Assembly (NCBI RefSeq): GCF_000786215.1
Contig: NZ_JROG01000001.1
Location: forward strand, 248,001-312,000
Direction: 5' to 3'
DNA from: Sphingomonas sp. 35-24ZXX
GTDB taxonomy: Bacteria; Pseudomonadota; Alphaproteobacteria; Sphingomonadales; Sphingomonadaceae
Length of the DNA: 64,000 nucleotides
Shown: piece after piece, positions 23,477 to 32,205 of the stretch
Layout of the letters: every line of letters begins with the position of its first letter
Position numbering within the stretch: position 1 is the stretch's first letter
The notes under the pieces: generated by a model
What the model was told of the DNA's origin: nothing
What the model saw: the letters and a program-made list of their open reading frames with translations, nothing else
Database searches by the model: none
Translations under genes and position numbers: made by a program

Positions 23477-23496
23477 ATACGATCAGACCATCGTAT
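23477..23496. promoter_or_regulatory. Perfect palindrome, candidate operator of the RND efflux operon
   Basis: ATACGAT (23477-23483) and ATCGTAT (23490-23496) are perfect 7-bp arms with a 6-bp spacer. The site lies directly upstream of the efflux adaptor gene, overlapping where its promoter must be (a weak TTGCCC -35 lies at 23450). Size and symmetry suit a TetR-family repressor, but no such gene is adjacent, so the regulator would act from elsewhere. Confidence 0.6.
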
Positions 23497-23499
23497 ACG

Positions 23500-24714
23500 G
23501 TGTCCCCTGAATTCTGCGAGTCCGCCATTTTTCGTCCCGTTCGCCAGACACGAACGCATTTGAAGCGTCATGCCTTGATCGGCCTGGCGGCGATGGCGCT
23601 TGCCAGCTGTTCGGGGGGTGAGGACGATAAGGGCCGCGGCCGTCCGGTGCCCGAGGTCGGCTATATCGTCGCCAGCACCAGTGCAGTCCCGATGGCGGTC
23701 GAGCTCGCAGGCCGCATTGCCGCGTTCGAGATGTCGGAAGTCCGCCCGCAGGTCACCGGCCTGATCCGCCGCCGTCTGTTCACCGAAGGTTCGGTGGTGC
23801 GGGCAGGGCAGACATTGTACGAGATCGACCCCAGGCTTTTCCGCGCCGCCACCGCACAGGCGAGCGCGAACCTCAACAGCGCGATCGCCAATGCCGAGGC
23901 CACGCGAATCCGCGCCGAGCGACTGAAGCCACTGGCCGAGGCCCAAGCGGTGGCGATGCAGGACTATACCGATGCCGTGGCTGCCGCGCGCCAAGCCGCC
24001 GCCGCCGTACAGCAGGGCCGCGCGCAGGTCGAAACCGCGCAGGTCAACCTGCAGTTCACGCGCGTGCCTGCCCCCATTACCGGGCGGATCGGGCGGTCGT
24101 TGTTCACTGTCGGCGCGCTGGTGACCGGCAACCAGGCCGAGCCGCTGGCGGTGATCCAGGGGGTTGATCCCGTCTTCGTCGACATCCAGCAATCGAGCGC
24201 GGAACTGCTGACGCTCCGCCGGTCGCTGGCGCAGGGCGGATCGGTCCCCGGCAGCGCCGAGGTCGCGCTGATGCTCGAGGATGGCACCGAATATGGACCG
24301 CGCGGTGTCGTCCAGTTTTCCGAAGTTATGGTCAATGCGGCCACCGGGACGGTCACGCTGCGTGCCCGCTTCCCCAATCCCCAGGGTCTGCTGCTGCCCG
24401 GCATGTTCGTGCGTGCGCGGTTCGACCAGTCGATCGATACCACAGCCGTGCTGGTGCCGCAGGCGGCCGTCAACCGCAACGCGCGCGGCCAGGCCAGCGT
24501 GTTCGTGGTCGATGCAGGCAACAAGGCCGCCGAGCGCCAGGTAACCGCCGATCGCACGGTGGGTACCGACTGGGTGGTCACCAAGGGATTGAAGGCAGGC
24601 GACAAGGTGATCGTCCAGGGTCTCGCCAAGGTAAAGCCAGGCGCGCCGATCAAGCCCGTTCCCGCCAGCAAGCCGCAGGTCATTGCTCCACCATCACCGC
24701 CAAAGCGCGGCTGA
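23500..24714 (+). CDS. RND efflux periplasmic adaptor (AcrA/MexA-type lipoprotein)
   Basis: Membrane-fusion protein linking the inner-membrane RND pump to the outer-membrane channel. The 404-residue frame contains a lipoprotein signal ending LASC, a lipoyl half motif (ELAGRIAAFEMSEVRPQVTGLI), a helical hairpin with GQTLYEIDPRLF then an Ala-rich coil, VNLQFTRVPAPITGRIG, and a C-terminal domain with QAAVNRNARGQASVFVV. Start uncertain: the GTG at 23500 gives a long N-region, while a TTG at 23560 would give a compact lipoprotein signal; neither has a strong ribosome site. It is the first gene of a three-gene operon; 9 bp separate it from the pump gene. Confidence 0.92.
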   Translation: MSPEFCESAIFRPVRQTRTHLKRHALIGLAAMALASCSGGEDDKGRGRPVPEVGYIVASTSAVPMAVELAGRIAAFEMSEVRPQVTGLIRRRLFTEGSVVRAGQTLYEIDPRLFRAATAQASANLNSAIANAEATRIRAERLKPLAEAQAVAMQDYTDAVAAARQAAAAVQQGRAQVETAQVNLQFTRVPAPITGRIGRSLFTVGALVTGNQAEPLAVIQGVDPVFVDIQQSSAELLTLRRSLAQGGSVPGSAEVALMLEDGTEYGPRGVVQFSEVMVNAATGTVTLRARFPNPQGLLLPGMFVRARFDQSIDTTAVLVPQAAVNRNARGQASVFVVDAGNKAAERQVTADRTVGTDWVVTKGLKAGDKVIVQGLAKVKPGAPIKPVPASKPQVIAPPSPPKRG

Positions 24715-24723
24715 GGCCCCGCC

Positions 24724-27700
24724 GTGTCGCGCATCTTCATCGAACGGCCGATCTTTGCATGGGTGCTGGCGATCATCACCATGCTGGCGGGCGTCGGCGC
24801 GATCTACATGCTGCCGGTCGAGCAATATCCGGATGTCGCGCCGCCGCAGGTCAATATCCGCGCCACCTTCCCCGGGGCGTCTGCAGACACGCTGGAAAAC
24901 AGCGTCACCCAGATCATCGAGCAGCAGCTGACCGGGATCGACGGCCTTTTGTATTTCAACTCCAGCTCGACCTCGCGCGGGCAGGTGACGATCAGCGCGA
25001 CGTTCGAAAAGGGCACCGACCCCGATATCGCGCAGGTGCAGGTGCAAAATCAGGTGCAGCAGGCGCTGGCCCGGTTGCCGCAGCAGGTGCAGCAGCAGGG
25101 CTTGCGGGTTACCAAATCGAACCCCGATTTCCTGTTCATCGTCGGTGTCTATGACGAGACCGATCGCAGCACCAATATCGATGTCTCCGACTTTCTGGTG
25201 TCGAACCTGCAGGATACCCTGTCGCGCATCGAGGGCGTCGGCGAAACCAACGTGTTCGGGTCGCAATATGCGATGCGCATCTGGCTCGATCCGGATCGTC
25301 TCGCCTCGGTGGGGCTGATGCCGGGCGATATCGTCACCGCGATCCGCAACCAGAATACCGAGGTTGCCGCCGGCGAAGTGGGCGGGCTTCCGCAGCCGGA
25401 GAGCAACCGGCTCAACGCCACTGTCACGTCGCAATCGCGGTTGCGCACGGTCGACGAGTTCGAGGCGATCATTCTCAAGGCCGAGCAGAGCGGTGCGGTC
25501 GTTCGGCTGTCGGATGTCGCGCGCGTGGAGCTTGGCGCGGAAAACTATTCCGCTTCCAGCCGCATCAACGGCCACCCGGGTGCGGGCCTTGCCATTTCTC
25601 TGGCTCCCGGCGCCGATGCGCTGGCCACCGCCGATCTGGTCAAGCAGGCGGTCGCTGATGCCAAGGGCAATTTCCCGGCGGGATACAACGTGGCCTATGC
25701 CAATGACAGCACGGCCTTCATCCGGCTGTCGATCGATGAGGTGGTGCAGACGCTGATCGAGGCGATCATCCTCGTGGTCATCGTGATGTTCGTTTTCCTG
25801 CAGAGCTGGCGCGCCACTTTGATCCCGACGATCGCGGTGCCGGTGGTTCTGCTCGGTACCTTTGCCGTGTTCTATCTGTTCGATTTCTCGATCAACACGC
25901 TCACCCTGTTCGGCCTGGTGCTCGCCATCGGCCTGCTGGTCGATGATGCGATCGTCGTCGTCGAGAATGTCGAGCGGCTGATGGAGGAAGACCCCGAGCT
26001 CACGCCCAAGGAAGCGACGATCAAGTCGATGGGTGAAATCCAGGTCGCGCTTGTCGCCATTGCTGTCGTGCTGTCCGCCGTGTTCCTTCCGATGGCGTTT
26101 TTTGGCGGGTCAACAGGCGTGATCTACCGCCAGTTCTCGATCACGATCGTCTCGGCGATGGTGCTTTCGGCACTGGTGGCGCTGATCCTCAGCCCGGCGC
26201 TGACGGCGACGCTGCTCAAGCAGAAGAAGCATGACGGGACCGAGCAGGAAAGCCGCCTGAAGCGCGCCTGGCCCTGGGGCGCGGCGCAGATGGATCGGGC
26301 GCAGCACTGGTTCAATCACGGCTTTGCCCGCGGCACCGACAGATATGTCGGCGCGGTCGAAAAGGTGGTCGATCGCAAATGGCTGTTCATGGCGATTTAC
26401 GCGATCGTTCTGGTGCTGCTGGTCGCGCTGTTTGTGCGCCTGCCGACCGGGTTCCTGCCGACCGAGGACCAGGGCGCGGCGCGGCTTCAGTTCCGCCTGC
26501 CCGCCGGCGCGACCCAGGGCCGCACCCGCGAGGTGCAGCTGGCAATCGAGAAATACATGCTGGAGGATGAGCGCAAGAACATCGCCGTGATGTTCAGCGT
26601 CGCCGGCGGCGGCCAGGGTGCGGCGGGGCAGAACACCGGCCAGGGCTTCGTCAACTTTGTCGACTGGTCCGATCGCACCAGTGCAGACGATTCCGCCGAC
26701 GCGATCAGCGAACGCGCAACAAAGGCGTTTTCCGCCTTTCGCGATGCGCAGGTCAACGTCCTGGTTCCCGCCGCGATTCGCGGACTGGGGCAGACCAACG
26801 GCTTCAGTCTGCAATTGCAGAACACCAGCGGCATGAGCCGCGAGGAGTTCGCAGAAGCGCGCGACAAGCTGCTGGATCTGGCCGAGAATGATCCCGTGCT
26901 GGCGGGCGTGCGTCTGGGCGAGCTCCCCGATGTGCAGACGCTGCAGGTCGATATCGATCAGCCCAAGCTTGCCTCGCTGGGGTTGAACCAGGCGGACGTG
27001 AACACCACGCTGTCGGCCGCCTGGGGCGGGCAGTATGTCAACGACTTCATCGATCGTGGCCGGGTCAAGCGCGTGTTCGTGCAGGCAGACGCCCCCTATC
27101 GCGCCACGCCCGACGATCTCAACCGGTGGTTCGTGCGCGGCAATGACGGGCAGATGGCGCCGTTCTCGGCCTTCGCGCGTACCCGCTGGTCGACCACGCC
27201 GACGACGCTGTCGCGCTTCCAGGGCTATCCCAGCTTCCAGTACGAAGGCCAGGCGGCACCGGGGCAGAGCTCGGGCGCGGCGATGGACCGGATCGAGGAA
27301 CTGGCGAAGCAGATCCCTGGCGTGGGCGTGGCCTGGTCGGGCCTGTCGTTCCAGGAGCGGCTGTCCTCGGGCCAGGCGCCGTTGCTCTACAGCCTGTCGC
27401 TGCTGGTGGTCTTCCTGTGCCTCGCGGCGCTATACGAAAGCTGGACGATCCCGGTCGCGGTGATGCTGGTCATTCCACTGGGCCTCGTCGGCGCGGTGTT
27501 CGCAGTGACACTGCGCGGGCTGGAGAACGATGTGTACCTGCAGATCGGCCTGCTCACGACGATGGGGCTGGCGGCCAAGAACGCCATCCTGGTGATCGAA
27601 TTTGCCGAGCAGGCCGAAAAGCGGGGTGCGCGCGTGATCGATGCAGCGCTGGAGGCCGCGCGCCTGCGTCTGCGGCCGATCCTGATGACCAGCCTCGCGT

Positions 27701-27915
27701 TCATCTTCGGCGTGCTGCCGCTGGCGTTGTCCAGCGGGGCAGGGGCCAACAGCCGCATCGCCATCGGCACCTCGGTGATCGGCGGCATGCTGACCGCGAC
27801 GGTGCTGGCGATCTTCTTCATCCCCCTGTTCTTCGTGCTGGTCCGCCGCACCACCCGCGACACGCTCAAGAAGCTGCATATCGGCGACAGCAAGCCCACC
27901 GAGGGGGTCGCATGA
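24724..27915 (+). CDS. RND multidrug efflux pump, AcrB/MexB-type (HAE1)
   Basis: Proton-driven inner-membrane exporter of 1063 residues, the normal length for the HAE1 group. The start MSRIFIERPIFAWVLAIITML is standard; TM4 carries the paired Asp proton-relay residues in GLLVDDAIVVVENV, and TM10 the conserved Lys in GLAAKNAILVIEFA. Porter-domain phrases such as GINTN-like loops are present (FNSSSTSRGQVTIS, EGVGETNVFGS). A GTG start is used. It overlaps the following outer-membrane factor by four bases (ATGA). Substrates cannot be predicted. Confidence 0.97.
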   Translation: MSRIFIERPIFAWVLAIITMLAGVGAIYMLPVEQYPDVAPPQVNIRATFPGASADTLENSVTQIIEQQLTGIDGLLYFNSSSTSRGQVTISATFEKGTDPDIAQVQVQNQVQQALARLPQQVQQQGLRVTKSNPDFLFIVGVYDETDRSTNIDVSDFLVSNLQDTLSRIEGVGETNVFGSQYAMRIWLDPDRLASVGLMPGDIVTAIRNQNTEVAAGEVGGLPQPESNRLNATVTSQSRLRTVDEFEAIILKAEQSGAVVRLSDVARVELGAENYSASSRINGHPGAGLAISLAPGADALATADLVKQAVADAKGNFPAGYNVAYANDSTAFIRLSIDEVVQTLIEAIILVVIVMFVFLQSWRATLIPTIAVPVVLLGTFAVFYLFDFSINTLTLFGLVLAIGLLVDDAIVVVENVERLMEEDPELTPKEATIKSMGEIQVALVAIAVVLSAVFLPMAFFGGSTGVIYRQFSITIVSAMVLSALVALILSPALTATLLKQKKHDGTEQESRLKRAWPWGAAQMDRAQHWFNHGFARGTDRYVGAVEKVVDRKWLFMAIYAIVLVLLVALFVRLPTGFLPTEDQGAARLQFRLPAGATQGRTREVQLAIEKYMLEDERKNIAVMFSVAGGGQGAAGQNTGQGFVNFVDWSDRTSADDSADAISERATKAFSAFRDAQVNVLVPAAIRGLGQTNGFSLQLQNTSGMSREEFAEARDKLLDLAENDPVLAGVRLGELPDVQTLQVDIDQPKLASLGLNQADVNTTLSAAWGGQYVNDFIDRGRVKRVFVQADAPYRATPDDLNRWFVRGNDGQMAPFSAFARTRWSTTPTTLSRFQGYPSFQYEGQAAPGQSSGAAMDRIEELAKQIPGVGVAWSGLSFQERLSSGQAPLLYSLSLLVVFLCLAALYESWTIPVAVMLVIPLGLVGAVFAVTLRGLENDVYLQIGLLTTMGLAAKNAILVIEFAEQAEKRGARVIDAALEAARLRLRPILMTSLAFIFGVLPLALSSGAGANSRIAIGTSVIGGMLTATVLAIFFIPLFFVLVRRTTRDTLKKLHIGDSKPTEGVA

Positions 27916-29345
27916 GGCGGGCTTCACTGATTATCGTCGCGCTGCTTTCGGGCTGCTCGATGGCACCCAAATATGTCCAGCCGGACCTGCCGGTGCCGCA
28001 GTCCTGGCCGGTCGGGGACGCCTATCTCGCCGAGAGCGAAGCGGCGCTGCCGGTTCTCTCCTATCGCGAGGTGTTCGTCGACGCCCGCCTGGCGCAGGTG
28101 ATCGAGCAGGGGCTGGCCAACAACCGCAACCTTCGCGTCGCGGCCGCCAATATCGAGGCGGCACGTGCCCAGTTCCGCATCCAGCGCGCCAGCCAGCTGC
28201 CTCAGATCGGCATCGGGGCGAACAGGACGCAGTTCGATAACGGCACCGCGAACCAGAACCGCAATCAGGATGTCGATATCGGCAATGACCCCAGCGCCAG
28301 CCGCTCGACGGCAGGGGTCCGCTACACGGCCGATGTCAGCACCACCGCGTTCGAGCTCGACCTGTTCGGGCGGCTGCAGTCGCTGTCCGATGCCGCGCTC
28401 AACCGCTATTTCGGCACCGAGGCGGCAGCGCGGGCGACGCGCCTGACGCTGGTCGGCGATATTGCCGATGCGTGGCTGACCTATGCGGCTGACAGGTCGC
28501 TGCTGACGCTGGCGCAGGAGACCGCAGCCAATGCGCGCGAGCGGGTGAAACTGACCCGGCTGCGGCTGGATGGCGGCATCGCGCCGCGCACCGATCTGCG
28601 CCAGGCCGAACAGATCCTTGCAACCGCAGTGGCCGATATCGCGGCCCAGACCACGGCGGTCGCGCAGGACGTCAACGCGCTGCAGCTGCTCGTCGGTGCA
28701 CCGGTCGATGAGGCATTGCTGCCGCGATCGATCGCGGATGCGGGCGAGGCTGTGAAGAGTTTGCCTGCTGGCCTCGATTCGACGATCCTGCTGCGTCGCC
28801 CCGATGTTATGCAGGCGGAATACGAACTGCGTGCGGCCAATGCAGAGATCGGTGCGGCCCGCGCAGCCCTGTTCCCGCGGATCACGTTGACGGGGCTCGC
28901 CGGGCTCGCCAGCAATGCGCTCTCGACGCTGTTTACGGGTGCTGCGTTCAACTATTCGGCGGGTGCCAATGTGCGCTATTCGCTGTTTGCCGGCGGCGCG
29001 GCGCAGGCCGGTGTCGCGCAGACCCAGGCGCAGCGCGATGCCGCGATTGCGGGCTATGAAGGCGCGATCCAGGCGGCATTCCGCGATGTCTCCGATGCGT
29101 TGGCGCGGCGCGGCACGATCACCGAACAGTTGCGCGCGACCCGTGCCTTTGTCGAGGCCGCCGAGGACAGCTATCGGCTGACCGACATGCGCTATCGTGG
29201 TGGGCTGGACTCGTTCCTCGCCAGCCTCGATGCGCAGCGCTCGCTCAATACCGCCCAGCGGACCTTGCTGACGACGCAACTGGTCGAAGCGAGCAACCGC
29301 GTGACCCTGTACCGGGCATTGGGCGGCGAGACGGTTCAACCCTGA
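27912..29345 (+). CDS. Outer-membrane efflux lipoprotein of the RND system (NodT-type)
   Basis: Trimeric outer-membrane duct for the preceding AcrAB-like pair. Signal peptide with lipobox LLSGC, then MAPKYVQP typical of the OprM group. Both TolC repeats are visible: FELDLFGRLQSLS in the first and ILLRRPDVMQAEYELRAANAEIGAARAALFPRITLTG in the second. Length 477 residues, normal. ATG overlaps the pump stop codon. Last gene of the operon, followed by a hairpin at 29357. Confidence 0.96.
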   Translation: MRRASLIIVALLSGCSMAPKYVQPDLPVPQSWPVGDAYLAESEAALPVLSYREVFVDARLAQVIEQGLANNRNLRVAAANIEAARAQFRIQRASQLPQIGIGANRTQFDNGTANQNRNQDVDIGNDPSASRSTAGVRYTADVSTTAFELDLFGRLQSLSDAALNRYFGTEAAARATRLTLVGDIADAWLTYAADRSLLTLAQETAANARERVKLTRLRLDGGIAPRTDLRQAEQILATAVADIAAQTTAVAQDVNALQLLVGAPVDEALLPRSIADAGEAVKSLPAGLDSTILLRRPDVMQAEYELRAANAEIGAARAALFPRITLTGLAGLASNALSTLFTGAAFNYSAGANVRYSLFAGGAAQAGVAQTQAQRDAAIAGYEGAIQAAFRDVSDALARRGTITEQLRATRAFVEAAEDSYRLTDMRYRGGLDSFLASLDAQRSLNTAQRTLLTTQLVEASNRVTLYRALGGETVQP

Positions 29346-29356
29346 TTGCCGTCCAT

Positions 29357-29383
29357 GCTCCCCTCCTTTTCAGGCAGGGGAGC
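29357..29383. terminator. Hairpin after the RND operon
   Basis: GCTCCCCT (29357-29364) and AGGGGAGC (29376-29383) form a perfect 8-bp stem between the stop codons of two convergent genes. The loop is pyrimidine-rich and there is no T-tract, so termination efficiency is doubtful; position is the main argument. Confidence 0.4.
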
Positions 29384-29410
29384 AGGTGAGTAAGCGGTTA
29401 CCGAGTCGGT

Positions 29411-31483
29411 TCAGCCCTTGGGGCGTTTCGTGAAAGGTTTGGCACCCGAGCGGCCAGCAAAGCTGGGCTTGCCGCCTTCAGGCCGGGGACGGCTGTCGCC
29501 ACGCGGCGCGTAGGGCTTGCCACCGCCGGGGCCACCCGCACGCGGACCATCGCTGCGCGGACCATCGGCGCGGGGCCCGCGCGGCTTGTCGGCGAAGGAG
29601 GCGCGGTCCGCGTTGGTCTTCTTGTCGCCATAAGGCTTCTTGTCACCGAACGGCTTCTTGTCGCCAAACGCGCGGGGCTCGCCATAGGGCTTGCGGTCAC
29701 CGGCCGGCTTGCGATCGCCAAAGGGCTTCTTGTCGCCGAACGGCTTCTTCTCGCCGAACGCCTTGGCTTCATAGCGCGGCTTGAGCGGACCTGAGTTGGT
29801 CTTGCCCTTCTTTCCCGATCCGCTGCCGTCGCGGCTGTCCGCACGACGCGGCGGGCCCGAACGGCTGTGGCCCTGGGGCGGGCCGTCGGCGCGGGTGATC
29901 GACACGCTGCCCTCTTCGCCATCCTCACCGCCCGCGGTGCGCTGCACGGCGTCGGCAAAGCGATCGGCGACGGCGCGCGGGATCTCGAAATGGGTGGCAT
30001 CGTCGCTGAGCCGGATCGCGCCGATCTCGCTGCGGGTGATGTGGCCACGGCGGCACAGCAGCGGCAGCAGCCAGCGCGGGTCGGCATTCTGGCGGCGACC
30101 GATGTTCATCGCGAACCAGACGGTATCCTCGAACCCGGGGCGCGGGCCCATGTCGCGCTGCGGCGGCGAGGCAGCGGCATCGAGCAGTTCTTCGGGCAAA
30201 GGCATCTGCGCGCGGTGCGCCTGCACCAGCATGATCGCGATGTCTTCTGCCGTGCGCTCGCCCAGCAGCGTTTCAGCCAGCATGCGGTCCGCTTCGTCCG
30301 CCTCGACCGGTGCGCGCAATTTGTCGAGCAGGCGGTCGTGATCGGCGCGGCGGATGTCTTCGGCCGAAGGCGGATTGATCCACTGCGCATTGATATTGGC
30401 GCCGCGCAGCATCGATTCGAGGCGGCGACGACGCGGATAGGGCACGATCATCAGCGCCGTACCCTTCTTGCCCGCGCGGCCGGTACGGCCCGAACGGTGC
30501 TTGAGGGTGTCCATGTCGCGCGGCAGTTCGACGTGGATGACCAGCGACAGGCTGGGCAGATCGATCCCGCGCGCGGCCACGTCGGTAGCGACGCAGACGC
30601 GGGCACGGCGATCGCGCAAGGCCTGCAGGGCGGCGTTACGCTCGTTCTGGCTGTGCTCACCCGACAGAGCGACGGCAGAAAAGCCGCGCTCGATCAGGCT
30701 GGCGTGAAGGTGGCGGACGTTGTCGCGCGTGGCGCAGAACAGCATCGCGGTTTCTGCTTCGTGCAGACGCAGCAGATTGACGACCGCATTTTCAATATCG
30801 GCTGGGGCAACCGTCACCGCGAGATATTCGATATCGCCATGGCCGCGATCTGCACCGACGGTCGAGATGCGGTGCGCATCGCGCTGGTATCGCTTGGCCA
30901 GCGCGACGATCGGCTGAGGCATGGTCGCGGAAAACAGCATGGTGCGACGACCATCGGGGGTCGCATCGAGGATTTCCTCGAGGTCTTCGCGAAAGCCCAT
31001 GTCGAGCATCTCGTCGGCTTCGTCGAGCACGGCAACCTTGAGGCCGGACAGGTCGAGCGCGCCCCGTTCGAGATGGTCGCGCAGGCGTCCCGGCGTGCCA
31101 ACCACGATCTGTGCGCCCTGCGACAGCGCGCGGCGCTCTTTCGAGGCGTCCATGCCGCCGACACAGGTCGCGATGCGCGCGCCAGCCGGACCATAGAGCC
31201 AGATGAATTCGCGGCTGACCTGCAGCGCCAGTTCGCGCGTCGGGGCGACGATCAGCGTCTGCGGGGTGTGGCTGGGGGCGATGCGATTGTCCTCGCCGAT
31301 CAGGTCGCTGGCCATGGCGAGGCCGAACGCGACGGTCTTGCCCGAGCCGGTCTGGGCGGACACGATCAGATCGCGACCTTGCGCGTCTTCGGTAAGCACT
31401 GCCTGCTGGACAGGGGTCAGCGTGTCGTAACCATGCGCATCAAGCGCGTCCGACAGAACGGCGGGAACGGAGTCAAAAGGCAT
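29411..31483 (-). CDS. DEAD-box RNA helicase with DbpA-like RNA-binding domain and repetitive tail
   Basis: ATP-dependent RNA helicase for ribosome assembly or mRNA remodelling, 690 residues. Motifs in order: Q-motif region, AQTGSGKT, PTREL, TPGR, DEAD (in LDEADEMLDMGF), SAT, and HRSGRTGRAGKKG. A C-terminal RRM-type DbpA domain spans roughly residues 460-530 (WLLPLLCRRGHITRSEIGAIR). The last 150 residues are basic and low-complexity, with about eight KPFGDK-like units near residues 575-620 followed by RG-rich sequence. The ATG at 31483 is chosen because the upstream frame is unrelated. Such tails usually aid RNA binding. Confidence 0.92.
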   Translation of the reverse strand: MPFDSVPAVLSDALDAHGYDTLTPVQQAVLTEDAQGRDLIVSAQTGSGKTVAFGLAMASDLIGEDNRIAPSHTPQTLIVAPTRELALQVSREFIWLYGPAGARIATCVGGMDASKERRALSQGAQIVVGTPGRLRDHLERGALDLSGLKVAVLDEADEMLDMGFREDLEEILDATPDGRRTMLFSATMPQPIVALAKRYQRDAHRISTVGADRGHGDIEYLAVTVAPADIENAVVNLLRLHEAETAMLFCATRDNVRHLHASLIERGFSAVALSGEHSQNERNAALQALRDRRARVCVATDVAARGIDLPSLSLVIHVELPRDMDTLKHRSGRTGRAGKKGTALMIVPYPRRRRLESMLRGANINAQWINPPSAEDIRRADHDRLLDKLRAPVEADEADRMLAETLLGERTAEDIAIMLVQAHRAQMPLPEELLDAAASPPQRDMGPRPGFEDTVWFAMNIGRRQNADPRWLLPLLCRRGHITRSEIGAIRLSDDATHFEIPRAVADRFADAVQRTAGGEDGEEGSVSITRADGPPQGHSRSGPPRRADSRDGSGSGKKGKTNSGPLKPRYEAKAFGEKKPFGDKKPFGDRKPAGDRKPYGEPRAFGDKKPFGDKKPYGDKKTNADRASFADKPRGPRADGPRSDGPRAGGPGGGKPYAPRGDSRPRPEGGKPSFAGRSGAKPFTKRPKG

Positions 31484-31731
31484 CGGGATTTCAATTCTAT
31501 AGGGATGCGAAGGTTCCGCGATCGTCGGCGAAACCGCGCGCGGTGGAAAACACGGCCACCGCTGCAAGTGTGCGCCCATAGCGGTTATGGCGCTCGGACA
31601 CAATGACAATCGCTGAAGCGCCTTTGAACCGGTGGTGCGCCATCCGTTGAGTCGAGGTCTGGACGCAGATAAAATCGTCATGCAAGAGGATGCGAAGCCG
31701 GGTCATTCGGCAAGGTTCCCTGGGGGAGGTA

Positions 31732-32121
31732 ATGATGAAGAAGCTTAGTGCGTTTGCGTTTGTGATGGCAGCAGCGGGCGCGCTGGCGCTCCCTGGCATG
31801 GCTGTCGCCCAGGACGTGGGCGACTGGGTGCTTTCACCCTGGCGCGGAAGCTCGGTCTATTATCCCGGCGTCGTCGAGTCGCGCAGCGGATCGGTGGTGA
31901 CGATCCGGTTCGACGATGGCAGTGTCGAAACTCGCCAGGGCGATACGGTCCTGCCCTTCGACTGGCAGGCCGGAAGCCGCATCTCCTGCCTTTGGAGCGA
32001 CGAAAAATGGTATCGCGCCACGATCCGGTCGATCGCCGCAGACGGGTTCACCATGGAAATCCGCTATGACGACGATGGGACGATCGAAAGCACCAATACC
32101 GGACGCTGCCGCACACGCTAA
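31732..32121 (+). CDS. Secreted Tudor-like domain protein
   Basis: Exported protein of 129 residues. The start has a strong ribosome site (GGGGGAGG) and a clear signal peptide (MMKKLSAFAFVMAAAGALAL, cleavage near VAQ). The mature part holds two Tudor/agenet-like beta units: WVLSPWRGSSVYYPGVVESRSGSVVTIRFDDGS and ISCLWSDEKWYRATIRSIAADGFTMEIRYDDDG. The fold call is by pattern. Function unknown; a small adapter or cell-surface role is possible. Confidence 0.7.
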   Translation: MMKKLSAFAFVMAAAGALALPGMAVAQDVGDWVLSPWRGSSVYYPGVVESRSGSVVTIRFDDGSVETRQGDTVLPFDWQAGSRISCLWSDEKWYRATIRSIAADGFTMEIRYDDDGTIESTNTGRCRTR

Positions 32122-32205
32122 GCGCCAGCGCCCTGGCGAGACATCACAGGACCAGCGCATCCCGGGCGACACCCTGTTGCGTGTCGGCCCGGGCCATGCG
32201 CCATA

